A stretch of 6,626 bases of DNA from assembly GCA_947374315.1 (NCBI GenBank), contig CANCBK010000084.1, positions 1 to 6,626 on the forward strand, given 5' to 3'. Of the stretch, positions 1 through 6,555 are shown one piece after another. Below the pieces are notes generated by a model. It was not told the origin of the DNA, did not search any database, and worked only from the letters and a program-made list of their open reading frames with translations. Each line of letters begins with the position of its first letter. The stretch's first letter is position 1. The DNA comes from Burkholderiaceae bacterium. GTDB lineage: Bacteria; Pseudomonadota; Gammaproteobacteria; Burkholderiales; Burkholderiaceae. The position numbers and the translations under genes were made by a program.

Positions 1-30
1 CTTCTTTATTAATGTTAAAGGGTTAATAGA

Positions 31-885
31 TTATTGATCATAGGTATAGACGCCGCGTCCAGTCTTGCGACCGAGATAACCGGCAGCAACCATTTCACGT
101 AAGAGTGGGCAAGGGCGATACTTGGAGTCGCGAAAGTTTTCGAAGTAGACCTCCATTACTGCTAGACAAGTATCCAAACCAATCAAATCGGCTAATGCCA
201 AAGGGCCGATGGGTTGATTGCAGCCGAGCTTCATTCCAGCATCAATATCTTCCGGACTAGCGAGTCCTTCATAAAGAACAAAGAAGGCTTCATTAATCAT
301 TGGCAACAGTATGCGGTTCACTACAAAGCCAGGGGAGTTCTTGACGGTGATCGGCTCCTTGCCAATGCGTTTGGACATGTCAATAATCGCAGCATGGGTT
401 GCATCAGAGGTTTGCAGTCCACGAATAACCTCGACCAAAGCCATGAGAGGGGGTGGGTTGAAGAAGTGCATGCCAATAAAGCGACCCGGGTTCGAATCCA
501 AGGCAGCCAGTTTTGTAATTGATAGGGATGAAGTATTGGTGGCAATGATGGTTTCTTTGCCGACTATCCCATCAACCTGCTTCAAAATCTTTTCTTTGAT
601 AGTTTGATTTTCAGTTGCAGCTTCAATCACCAACTGCAAACCTTTTAAATCTTCATAAGAGGTGCTGACTTTAATGCGTTTTAATGCAGCTTCTTTCCCT
701 TCGGCGCTTAATGTTTCTTTTTTAACCAGGCGATCCAGGCTTTTGCTAATCTGACTCAAACCACGCTCTACAGCAGCATCACTGATGTCAACCATCACTA
801 CGTCTAGACCAGCAACTGCACATACTTGGGCAATACCATTTCCCATTGTGCCCGCACCAATAACGCCGACTGATTGAATCTTCAT
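31..885 (-). CDS. 3-hydroxybutyryl-CoA dehydrogenase (3-hydroxyacyl-CoA dehydrogenase family)
   Basis: This cytoplasmic enzyme is expected to interconvert (S)-3-hydroxybutyryl-CoA and acetoacetyl-CoA with NAD(P), in beta-oxidation or hydroxybutyrate metabolism. The 284-residue product begins MKIQSVGVIGAGTMGNGIAQ, so the Rossmann dinucleotide loop is at residues 8-20, and D33 ends the second strand. The catalytic set matches the family spacing: S119 in NTSS, H140 in GMHFFNPPP, E152 and N190 in NSPGFVVNR. The C-terminal helical domain ends in the usual GRKTGRGVY (272-280). The frame stays open 20 codons further, to 945, but those codons lie inside the upstream GST gene and encode no family sequence. 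ATG 885 has a proper ribosome-binding site and sits right before the Rossmann strand, so I chose it. It is the last gene of the aminotransferase-GST block, 1 bp after the GST stop. The family is certain; the pathway and the symbol (hbd or paaH) are not. Confidence 0.93.
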   Translation of the reverse strand: MKIQSVGVIGAGTMGNGIAQVCAVAGLDVVMVDISDAAVERGLSQISKSLDRLVKKETLSAEGKEAALKRIKVSTSYEDLKGLQLVIEAATENQTIKEKILKQVDGIVGKETIIATNTSSLSITKLAALDSNPGRFIGMHFFNPPPLMALVEVIRGLQTSDATHAAIIDMSKRIGKEPITVKNSPGFVVNRILLPMINEAFFVLYEGLASPEDIDAGMKLGCNQPIGPLALADLIGLDTCLAVMEVYFENFRDSKYRPCPLLREMVAAGYLGRKTGRGVYTYDQ

Positions 886-886
886 G

Positions 887-1621
887 CTATTTCCTTTTTT
901 GATACTGAGTTGAGCCAAATAATTGCTCTCTTGCTTTGTCATCATGCAAGGGCTTGCGTAATGCTGTTAATACTTCTACGCCACGCTTTACTGCAGGGCG
1001 CTCACCAATCATTTCAAACCAGCGTCTGAAGTGCGGGTAGTCATTGATATCAATCCCCTGGTTCTTCCAATTACGCGTCCAAGGAAAAATAGCAATATCC
1101 GCAATGGAATAGCTTTTTCCAGCAATGTAAGGATTATCTTTCAGTTGATGATCAATTACGCCATATAAGCGTTTCGCTTCATTAGTGTATCGAGCAATCG
1201 CATAATCTATTTTCTCCGGCGCATACAGGCGGAAGTGGTGGTTTTGGCCCAAAAGAGGGCCTAAACCACCCATTTGAAACATGAGCCATTGCAACACTTC
1301 ATACTTGCCTCGAGTGGATTTTGGCAGAAACTTTCCAGTTTTGGCGGCAAGGTACAGCAAGATGGCGCCAGATTCGAAGAGGTGGATGGGATTGCCGTCT
1401 GGACCCTGGGGGTCTGTAATAGCAGGAATCTTGTTGTTTGGGCTGATCGCAAGGAAATCTGGCTTAAATTGGTCTCCAGCAGAAATATCAATTGGATGGG
1501 CAATCCAATCTTTTCCTAATTTATATCCGCACTCCTCTAGCATGATGTGGACCTTATGGCCGTTTGGAGTGGGCCAGCTATATACATCAATTACGTTTTT
1601 CTTGAGTTTGGTTGTGGTCAC
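887..1621 (-). CDS. Glutathione S-transferase, Nu class (YfcG/YghU-like)
   Basis: This soluble GST-fold protein has 244 residues and most resembles E. coli YfcG and YghU. Those enzymes bind glutathione or its disulfide, reduce disulfides and act on organic peroxides. The N-terminal thioredoxin-like domain has the Nu-class TPNG signature (T18, N20) in place of the catalytic Tyr/Ser/Cys of other classes. It also has SPNNKIPAI (60-68) and FESG (82-85), which bind the glutathione backbone. The helical domain carries GGLGPLLGQNHHF (118-130), nearly identical to the YfcG motif as I recall it, and the SIADIA capping box (172-177). The start is GTG at 1621, seven bases after AAGGA. A tail of about 20 residues after the last helix is basic and unconserved. 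The gene lies 20 bp after the aminotransferase gene and 1 bp before the dehydrogenase gene. The class is confident; the physiological substrate is unknown. Confidence 0.93.
   Translation of the reverse strand: MTTTKLKKNVIDVYSWPTPNGHKVHIMLEECGYKLGKDWIAHPIDISAGDQFKPDFLAISPNNKIPAITDPQGPDGNPIHLFESGAILLYLAAKTGKFLPKSTRGKYEVLQWLMFQMGGLGPLLGQNHHFRLYAPEKIDYAIARYTNEAKRLYGVIDHQLKDNPYIAGKSYSIADIAIFPWTRNWKNQGIDINDYPHFRRWFEMIGERPAVKRGVEVLTALRKPLHDDKAREQLFGSTQYQKRK
892..897 (-). promoter_or_regulatory. Ribosome-binding site of the hydroxybutyryl-CoA dehydrogenase gene
   Basis: The minus strand reads AAAGGA here, six bases before ATG 885. The site lies in the last codons of the upstream GST gene (stop 887-889). 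It supports the short start over the 60-base longer open frame and suggests translational coupling between the two genes. Confidence 0.75.
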
Positions 1622-1628
1622 TGTGTAT

Positions 1629-1633
1629 TCCTT
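1629..1633 (-). promoter_or_regulatory. Ribosome-binding site deciding the GTG start of the GST gene
   Basis: AAGGA on the minus strand lies seven bases before GTG 1621, in the 20-bp gap after the aminotransferase stop (1642-1644). No ATG is available nearby in frame, so this site supports the non-ATG start. Confidence 0.7.
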
Positions 1634-1641
1634 ACTGTTAT

Positions 1642-2844
1642 CTAGAGGGCCTGCAGGCGTTCTAACGCATTGCTAAGGGTTTGTTCTTTTTTGGCAAAAC
1701 AAAAACGAATGACTCCCGACTGAATGGGGGATTGATAAAAAGCAGAAACCGGAATCGCTGCTACGCCAATCTCGGTGGTAAGCCAAGTGCAAAAATCCGC
1801 CTCACTTAATTGTGATTGAGGGATATCAAGTCCAGTGTAATTGACGCACTGGAAGTAAGTGCCTGGTGTTGGCAGTAATTTAAATCGTGTATTTTTTAGC
1901 CCCAGCCTGAAGAGGTCACGTTTAGTTTGATAGAAGGAGGGTAGATCTCGGTAGTGCTTAGCATTCGCTAGGTATCTAGATAAACCATATTGCATTGGCG
2001 TATTAACGGTAAACACATTAAATTGATGAACCTTGCGAAACTCTTTCATCATCGCTGCGGGTGCCGCTACATAGCCTACCTTCCAGCCAGTCACATGATA
2101 TGTTTTGCCAAAGCTCGAGATGAGAAAGCTTCGCGCGGCTAGGCTGGGGTGGCTTGATACGCTGCGATGTTCTTGCCCATCAAAGACCATATGCTCATAC
2201 ACTTCATCGCTCAAAATGAGTGCATTGGTATTGCACACCAACTGCGCCAAGCGGTCCAGATCGGGTGCTTGCCAGACTATTCCCGTAGGGTTATGCGGTG
2301 TGTTGATAATAATTAATCGTGTTTTTTGGTTTATAGCATTACCCAAGGCATCCCATGGGATGGCATATGAATCTACCTGACCACGCTCATCTCGATTTGC
2401 AATTAAAGATACGGCTACTGTCTTGCCACCAGCCAATTCAATGGATGGACGATAACTCTCATAGGCCGGCTCAATGATGACCACTTCATCCCCCGGGCTC
2501 ACGCATGACAAAATTGACGTCATGATGCCCTGAGTAGCGCCGGCAGTGATGGTGATTTCAGACTCTTGGTCATAACTGCAGCCATAGAGGGTGGAAATCT
2601 TTTTTGCCACTGCCTGACGCAATTCGTCGATTCCCGTCATTGGTGGGTATTGATTATGATCGGCCAGCATTGCGGCACTAACCTTAGCAATCAACTCTCG
2701 ATCGCAAGAGAAGTCTGGAAATCCCTGCCCTAAATTAATTGCTTGATGCTTTGCTGCTAAGGCTGACATGACCGTAAATACTGTGGTTTCCACCCAAGGT
2801 AGGCGACTGGTAAAAGGGGGGCTTAGAAGGGGGTCTTGATCCAT
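1642..2844 (-). CDS. PLP-dependent methionine aminotransferase-like enzyme (YbdL-like, class I/II)
   Basis: This fold-type I aminotransferase has 400 residues and probably moves the amino group of methionine or aromatic/glutamine-type amino acids to 2-oxo acids, as YbdL and KAT-like enzymes do. The N-terminal block LPWVETTVFTVMSALA (15-30) followed by INLGQGFPDF (36-45) is typical of this subgroup. Cofactor residues are visible: AGATQG (101-106) for the phosphate, N185 in NTPHNPTG, D213 and Y216 in LSDEVYEH, the Schiff-base lysine K247 in SSFGKTYHVTGWK, and R380 for the substrate carboxylate. The ATG at 2844 is preceded by an in-frame stop 12 bases upstream and has no clear ribosome-binding site. 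No better start is seen before the conserved block. It is the first gene of the minus-strand block and is divergent from yaaA, 68 bp away. Methionine specificity is inferred from resemblance only. Confidence 0.92.
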   Translation of the reverse strand: MDQDPLLSPPFTSRLPWVETTVFTVMSALAAKHQAINLGQGFPDFSCDRELIAKVSAAMLADHNQYPPMTGIDELRQAVAKKISTLYGCSYDQESEITITAGATQGIMTSILSCVSPGDEVVIIEPAYESYRPSIELAGGKTVAVSLIANRDERGQVDSYAIPWDALGNAINQKTRLIIINTPHNPTGIVWQAPDLDRLAQLVCNTNALILSDEVYEHMVFDGQEHRSVSSHPSLAARSFLISSFGKTYHVTGWKVGYVAAPAAMMKEFRKVHQFNVFTVNTPMQYGLSRYLANAKHYRDLPSFYQTKRDLFRLGLKNTRFKLLPTPGTYFQCVNYTGLDIPQSQLSEADFCTWLTTEIGVAAIPVSAFYQSPIQSGVIRFCFAKKEQTLSNALERLQAL

Positions 2845-2912
2845 GCAGGCGGTTTAAGGCAAATATGATGGGTAGTCGCTAGAATGGAAGAAATTCATAT
2901 TCAAATTGTGCC
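2845..2912. promoter_or_regulatory. Divergent intergenic region between the aminotransferase gene and yaaA
   Basis: These 68 bp must hold the start signals of both flanking operons. On the plus strand TAGAAT (2880-2885) is a plausible -10 box for yaaA, giving a leader of about 20 bases, but no good -35 is seen at the right distance. No convincing promoter can be picked for the minus strand. Neither gene has a strong ribosome-binding site here. No clear OxyR-type operator was recognised by eye. Confidence 0.35.
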
Positions 2913-3689
2913 ATGCTGATTGTTCTTTCGCCCGCTAAATCCTTAGATTACAAAACCCCCGTTAAAGTCAAGACGACGACTTTGCCGGAGTTTATCTCGG
3001 AATCTGCCAAACTCATTGCTGACCTGAAGAAATTAGCACCCCATGAGGTCGCTCATTTAATGGGTTTATCAGACCAGTTAGCCATATTAAACGTTGGGCG
3101 CTACCGCGAATGGTCAAAGAAATTTACCGAAGAAAACAGCAAGCCGGCGATTTATGCCTTTGATGGCGATGTTTACGATGGCTTTGACGTTGCAAGCCTG
3201 AATGCCAAGTCGGTAGATTTTGCTCAAGACCACATTCGGATACTGTCTGGCTTATATGGCGCTTTACGACCCCTGGACTTAATGCAGCCCTACCGCCTAG
3301 AGATGGGTACTTCATTTAAGAATCCTCGGGGCAAGGATTTATACGCCTTTTGGGGTGAACGCGTAACCGATTCACTTAAGAAGATATTGGATAAACAAAA
3401 GAAGCCTGTCCTTCTCAATTTGGCTTCAGAAGAGTATTTCAAGGTGCTGCAAGCCAAGAACTTAGTTTGCCCGGTTATTGCTCCAGTATTTCAAGATGCC
3501 AAGGACGGGAAATACAAAATTATCTCGTTTTATGCAAAACGGGCCAGGGGTTTGATGGCACGCTACGTAGTTGAAGGTCGCATTGAAGATCCGTCTGATT
3601 TGAGGGGCTTTAACTTGGATGGTTATAGGTATGCCGCCTCAGAATCTACACCTGATAAACCAGTATTCAGACGTCCCGAAAGAAAGTAG
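2913..3689 (+). CDS. yaaA: Peroxide stress protein YaaA (UPF0246/DUF328 family)
   Basis: The product is a full-length, 258-residue YaaA protein. In E. coli YaaA is induced by OxyR, lowers free intracellular iron during peroxide stress and binds DNA. Family motifs appear in order: MLIVLSPAKSLDY (1-13), GRYREWSKKFT (62-72), PAIYAFDGDVYDGFDV (78-93), LSGLYGALRPLDLMQPYRLE (111-130), LLNLASEEYFKVL (167-179) and the basic YKIISFYAKRARGLMARYV (201-219). ATG 2913 is fixed by the conserved first residues. It has no recognisable Shine-Dalgarno sequence, and no earlier start is in frame close by. It is followed after 11 bp by the DUF2863 gene on the same strand. Family membership is certain. The stress role here is taken from E. 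coli, and OxyR control is not visible in this sequence. Confidence 0.95.
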   Translation: MLIVLSPAKSLDYKTPVKVKTTTLPEFISESAKLIADLKKLAPHEVAHLMGLSDQLAILNVGRYREWSKKFTEENSKPAIYAFDGDVYDGFDVASLNAKSVDFAQDHIRILSGLYGALRPLDLMQPYRLEMGTSFKNPRGKDLYAFWGERVTDSLKKILDKQKKPVLLNLASEEYFKVLQAKNLVCPVIAPVFQDAKDGKYKIISFYAKRARGLMARYVVEGRIEDPSDLRGFNLDGYRYAASESTPDKPVFRRPERK

Positions 3690-3694
3690 GAGGG
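3688..3694 (+). promoter_or_regulatory. Strong Shine-Dalgarno of the DUF2863 gene
   Basis: AGGAGGG lies six bases before ATG 3701, and its first two bases belong to the yaaA stop codon TAG (3687-3689). It is the strongest ribosome-binding site in the window and contrasts with the missing one of yaaA, so the second gene may be translated more efficiently than the first. Confidence 0.8.
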
Positions 3695-3700
3695 CACATC

Positions 3701-4912
3701 ATGGCAGTTCATCGCACTAAATCTTCGCAACGTTCCTCACCAGATGTTGAACGCTTAGTGGCAGATGCCATCTCCCTTGCGGCATCCGGAAGTCATATTG
3801 AGGATCGCTTTTGGGAGGAGCGCCTAAATGTACGTTTAATGCGCTTACTCAAAAGTCAAAATCAGAATGTGGTTGATGCCGCCCTAGATCAGACCTTTAG
3901 AATTAATACCGTTGCATTTGAAGTGCTGGCTGACTGTGCGGAGACACTTGCGGAATCATTGGTGATGGAGCATGAGGGTCAAAGTTGGGGTGCGTTGCTG
4001 TTGGCATTACCTATCGTTGCACATACGCGCTATCAGATTCCTTCTGGCGCACTGCCAGTCAACATCATTGAGTCGACTGCAGCAGCTTTGCGCAATTCAA
4101 TTATTTCAATTGATACTCGCTTGGCAATTGTTCCCTGGCTTTATAGCATTGATCAAATGCCACACTCCCATTGTCAAACGCGTTTACTGACTGAAGCATT
4201 GGCTACAGCCGCGATTACCGCAAGCGAAATTAAGTTGGAGCTTCGCGATATGTCTGAGACGATCGCAGTATTGGCTGATCCGCGCTTCATCATCGCAGTG
4301 GTTGCAGCACCATCAGGCGCACCACTATTTCGTTGGCAAGCCGAGCCGCCAACCCGACAAGAGCGGGGTGTTAGTTTAATTGGCTGGCAAAACACCATGC
4401 GCGATCCAGTAGCTTCATTATTACCGGGTTGCGAGTTTGAGCTTTTGCTACCCGAGGCCTATTTCACCAACTGCCGATTGGCTGATAAGCATGTGCGCCC
4501 ATTGAGCGTGAGGGCTGCAGTTAATTTTTTAGAAAGCACGCTCGGGGTCTTGCCGGCTGGCCTGTCTTGCGTAGTTGGCGCATTTGGAGAGGAGCAGGCA
4601 GATGAGTATCGAATCTCATTTAGCTTGAAGGGCTCTTCAGAAGTTGTCTATGGCGTGATATGGCCTCTATATGACCGAGAAACTGTTGCCAATGATGCGC
4701 TTAATGATTTATCGGACGATGAAAGTCCGATGAAGAAAATTACGGATGCACTTCGTGAAGCTGGTGTGGACGATGTATTTCGCCATGCAATGCTTTTTGA
4801 TCCAGAGCTCTGCGATGATTGTGGCGCACCCTTATTTCCAGATCGCTCCGGCGAGGCGGTTCATGCAGAAATGCCGGATGATGCACCAACACAACAACCC
4901 TTATTCCATTAA
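3701..4912 (+). CDS. DUF2863 family protein, function unknown
   Basis: I recognise this 403-residue protein as a DUF2863 member, a family I know from Burkholderiales and relatives with no assigned function. There is no signal peptide and no transmembrane stretch, so it is probably cytoplasmic. Residues 15-110 look helical. The middle (about 185-320) is a mixed domain with the conserved-looking runs LADPRFIIAVVAAPSGAPLFRWQ and LLPGCEFELLLPEAYFTNCR. The C-terminus carries a single CxxC (C371, C374) in LCDDCGAPLFPD, then GEAVHAEMPDDAPTQ and a terminal LFH. CDDCG resembles half of a zinc knuckle, but no second CxxC pair is present. The gene starts 11 bp after yaaA with a strong ribosome-binding site and ends about 66 bp before a terminator, so the two are probably co-transcribed. 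No function should be inferred beyond that. Confidence 0.88.
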   Translation: MAVHRTKSSQRSSPDVERLVADAISLAASGSHIEDRFWEERLNVRLMRLLKSQNQNVVDAALDQTFRINTVAFEVLADCAETLAESLVMEHEGQSWGALLLALPIVAHTRYQIPSGALPVNIIESTAAALRNSIISIDTRLAIVPWLYSIDQMPHSHCQTRLLTEALATAAITASEIKLELRDMSETIAVLADPRFIIAVVAAPSGAPLFRWQAEPPTRQERGVSLIGWQNTMRDPVASLLPGCEFELLLPEAYFTNCRLADKHVRPLSVRAAVNFLESTLGVLPAGLSCVVGAFGEEQADEYRISFSLKGSSEVVYGVIWPLYDRETVANDALNDLSDDESPMKKITDALREAGVDDVFRHAMLFDPELCDDCGAPLFPDRSGEAVHAEMPDDAPTQQPLFH

Positions 4913-4972
4913 GGAGCTACCCTGGACTTGCATCGCTAATGTTTTGAATTTTTGGGTGATGCATAAAAAAGA

Positions 4973-4998
4973 AAAAAGCCGAGAATTCTCGGCTTTTT
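4973..4998. terminator. Bidirectional intrinsic terminator between convergent genes
   Basis: These 26 bases form a perfect palindrome: five A, the arm GCCGAG, the centre AATT, the arm CTCGGC, five T. As RNA this gives a 6-bp GC-rich stem with a four-base loop and a U-run on either strand. It lies about 60 bases after the DUF2863 stop and 30 bases after the stop of the small secreted-protein gene (5028). It can therefore end both converging transcripts. No other structure was seen in the gap 4913-5027. Confidence 0.92.
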
Positions 4999-5027
4999 AT
5001 CTTGAAGATAAAACGAAGACATCGCTA

Positions 5028-5402
5028 TTAGTTCTGCGTGAAAGGCTCCGCATCAGCAAATAAATGTGGAAGCTTGCCCGCCTTCATTTCCGCCGTTTGG
5101 CAGAAGTCAGCAAGACGAGTCCCAGATTTAATGTTGAATAGCATTGCTTTGTTTCCCAGAACTACTAGGTCATGTCCGGAAGTTGCGTTCTTGTAACGCA
5201 AGCTACCAGGTAAAGAATTTTCACGCCTCAGATCAAATGTTTTAGTTTCCCAAGTCAGGCGAACTAATTCAGTTGTGCCTGAAGTTTTGAATTGCTTGCT
5301 TTCGCTGCAAGTCCAAGTGGTGACTTCTTCAGCTGCATTGGCGGTGGTGGCACCCAAGAGGCTAGCCATTGCCAAGCTAATGATGAGAAGAGTTTGCTTC
5401 AT
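5028..5402 (-). CDS. Small exported protein with two cysteines, weakly MliC-like
   Basis: The 124-residue product starts with a signal peptide: MK, a hydrophobic core at about 5-18, then ANA-AEE with cleavage expected near residue 23. There is no lipobox cysteine, so it should be a soluble periplasmic protein. The mature part is about 100 residues with only two cysteines, C32 and C101, near its two ends and able to form one disulfide. Spacing and the stretches LRYKNATSGHDLVV and GNKAMLFNIKSGTRLADFC faintly recall the MliC/PliC lysozyme-inhibitor fold, which also has an end-to-end disulfide. The MliC signature residues are not clearly present, so this is only a suggestion. ATG 5402 is preferred over ATG 5408 because AAGGA lies nine bases before the former but only three before the latter. 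The gene follows mdh with 12 bp between stop and start. Confidence 0.75.
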   Translation of the reverse strand: MKQTLLIISLAMASLLGATTANAAEEVTTWTCSESKQFKTSGTTELVRLTWETKTFDLRRENSLPGSLRYKNATSGHDLVVLGNKAMLFNIKSGTRLADFCQTAEMKAGKLPHLFADAEPFTQN

Positions 5403-5411
5403 GTGCATAAA

Positions 5412-5416
5412 TCCTT
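5412..5416 (-). promoter_or_regulatory. Ribosome-binding site of the small exported protein, overlapping the mdh stop
   Basis: AAGGA on the minus strand overlaps the mdh stop codon (TAA at 5415-5417) and is nine bases before ATG 5402. It decides the start and makes translational coupling with mdh likely. Confidence 0.65.
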
Positions 5417-6404
5417 AAGAAAGAAGGTGCTTAACGCCAGCTTGTTCTTCAAGCAATTCGTTAAGAGTGTGGTTCATACGCTCACGTGAAAACTCATCAA
5501 TTTCTAAGCCTTCAATCATTTTGTATTCACCGTTTTCGCAAACAACTGGGTAGCCATAAATCACTTCAGCAGGAATGCCGTACTCACCTTTAGATGGGAT
5601 ACCCATAGTGACCCATTTTCCATTAGTGCCGAGAACCCAGTCACGAATGTGATCGATCGCAGCGTTAGCTGCGGAAGCTGCAGATGAAAGACCCCGCGCT
5701 TCAATAATGGCTGCGCCACGCTTACCAACCGTTGGAATAAATGCGTCTTTATTCCATGCTGCATCGTTGATGCTGTCTTTTACAGACTGACCATCAATGG
5801 TTGCAAAGCGGTAATCAGGGTACATTGTTGGGCTGTGATTGCCCCAAACAACTAATTTCTCAATATCCGCTACCGGCTTGTTCAATTTGGTTGCCAATTG
5901 TGAGAGCGCGCGGTTGTGATCAAGGCGCAACATTGCTGTGAAGTTTTTTGCAGGAATATCAGGTGCAGATTTCATGGCGATGTAAGCATTGGTATTTGCC
6001 GGGTTACCCACAACCAATACTTTTACAGTTTTCTTAGCTACAGCATTTAATGCTTTGCCTTGCGCTGTAAAAATTTGTGCGTTTGCTGAGAGTAAATCTT
6101 TGCGCTCCATGCCAGGGCCACGTGGGCGTGCACCAACTAGCAAGGCAACATCAATATCTTTAAAGGCGGTCATTGGATCAGAGTGCGCTGTCATACCAGC
6201 CAACAATGGGAATGCACAATCTTCTAATTCCATCATCACGCCAGCCAATGCCTTTTGAGCTTTTTCATCTGGAATTTCAAGCAACTGGAGGATTACTGGC
6301 TGATCTTTGCCCAACAAATCACCATTGGCGATGCGAAAGAGAAGTGAATAACCGATTTGACCGGCTGCACCGGTGACTGCTACACGCATTGGGGCTTTTG
6401 CCAT
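5415..6404 (-). CDS. mdh: Malate dehydrogenase
   Basis: This cytoplasmic TCA-cycle enzyme interconverts malate and oxaloacetate with NAD. It has 329 residues, the usual length of the betaproteobacterial type related to cytosolic eukaryotic MDH. The Rossmann loop is [10 protein letters not shown] (11-20). E43 at the end of the second strand favours NAD over NADP. The mobile substrate loop [12 protein letters not shown] (92-103) supplies R95 and R101. LDHNRA (161-166) gives D162 and R165, and [11 protein letters not shown] (187-197) gives the catalytic H190. The ATG at 6404 has GGAG nine bases upstream. A promoter with a perfect TTGACA -35 lies about 60-85 bases upstream, next to a palindrome that is probably an operator of the divergent GntR regulator. 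A small exported-protein gene follows and is probably co-transcribed. All catalytic residues are present; nothing is unusual in the protein itself. Confidence 0.97.
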   Translation of the reverse strand: MAKAPMRVAVTGAAGQIGYSLLFRIANGDLLGKDQPVILQLLEIPDEKAQKALAGVMMELEDCAFPLLAGMTAHSDPMTAFKDIDVALLVGARPRGPGMERKDLLSANAQIFTAQGKALNAVAKKTVKVLVVGNPANTNAYIAMKSAPDIPAKNFTAMLRLDHNRALSQLATKLNKPVADIEKLVVWGNHSPTMYPDYRFATIDGQSVKDSINDAAWNKDAFIPTVGKRGAAIIEARGLSSAASAANAAIDHIRDWVLGTNGKWVTMGIPSKGEYGIPAEVIYGYPVVCENGEYKMIEGLEIDEFSRERMNHTLNELLEEQAGVKHLLS

Positions 6405-6458
6405 TACTAATAACTCCAGTTGAGGTTAATTAATGAAATCTTTACTATTATCCATTCA

Positions 6459-6488
6459 AGTGTATGAATTTTCCATTTACACTGTCAA
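6459..6488 (-). promoter_or_regulatory. Probable sigma-70 promoter of mdh
   Basis: On the minus strand a perfect -35 TTGACA (6483-6488) is followed after 18 bases by TACACT (6459-6464), which matches the -10 consensus at four of six positions. Transcription would start near 6452, giving a leader of about 48 bases that includes the GGAG ribosome-binding site (6414-6417). The operator-like palindrome at 6495-6506 lies just upstream of the -35 box. Confidence 0.55.
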
Positions 6489-6505
6489 TGTATGTCTTAT
6501 ATAAG
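6476..6505 (+). promoter_or_regulatory. Possible promoter of the GntR-family gene
   Basis: TTTACA (6476-6481) and TATATA or TATAAG (6498-6503 or 6500-6505) could form -35 and -10 boxes with 16 or 18 bases between. The -10 would lie inside the palindrome 6495-6506, which would allow self-repression by the regulator. The assignment is weak because the region is AT-rich. Confidence 0.35.
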
Positions 6506-6506
6506 A
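6495..6506. promoter_or_regulatory. Palindromic operator candidate between mdh and gntR
   Basis: TCTTATATAAGA is a perfect 12-bp palindrome in the only divergent control region next to a GntR-type gene. One more pair (6493/6508) also matches outside a mismatch. GntR proteins bind such short palindromes as dimers and often control their own and the divergent gene. The site overlaps the putative gntR -10 and abuts the mdh -35, a position that suits repression of gntR and modulation of mdh. A partial extra copy of one arm, GATAAG, follows at 6512-6517. The regulatory role is inference. Confidence 0.55.
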
Positions 6507-6546
6507 TACGAGATAAGCCTAAATTCTATCCAATTGAAGCAGCCCC

Positions 6547-6550
6547 GGAG
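6547..6550 (+). promoter_or_regulatory. Ribosome-binding site pointing to a CTG start for gntR
   Basis: GGAG lies five bases before CTG 6556, the only start-like codon between the in-frame stop TGA (6535-6537) and the conserved GntR helix. It is the main evidence for the non-standard start. Confidence 0.5.
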
Positions 6551-6555
6551 TTAAT

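Noticed and set aside
1..30. Possible terminator or further gene downstream of the hydroxybutyryl-CoA dehydrogenase
   Set aside because: Only 30 AT-rich bases remain before the window edge and no stem or coding signal can be seen in them.
1649..1659. Short palindrome GCCTGCAGGC near the end of the aminotransferase gene
   Set aside because: It lies inside coding sequence encoding the conserved C-terminal end, has no loop or T-run, and is short enough to arise by chance.
1281..1676. Plus-strand open frame of 131 codons opposite the GST gene
   Set aside because: It lies wholly antisense to a clearly recognised GST, has no ribosome-binding site, and its translation resembles no protein family.
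4746..5063. Plus-strand open frame across the end of the DUF2863 gene and the terminator
   Set aside because: It runs in another frame of a recognised gene, then through a strong terminator and into the end of the opposite gene. It has no start signals.
5989..6376. Plus-strand open frames opposite mdh
   Set aside because: They are antisense shadows of a complete malate dehydrogenase gene and encode nothing recognisable.
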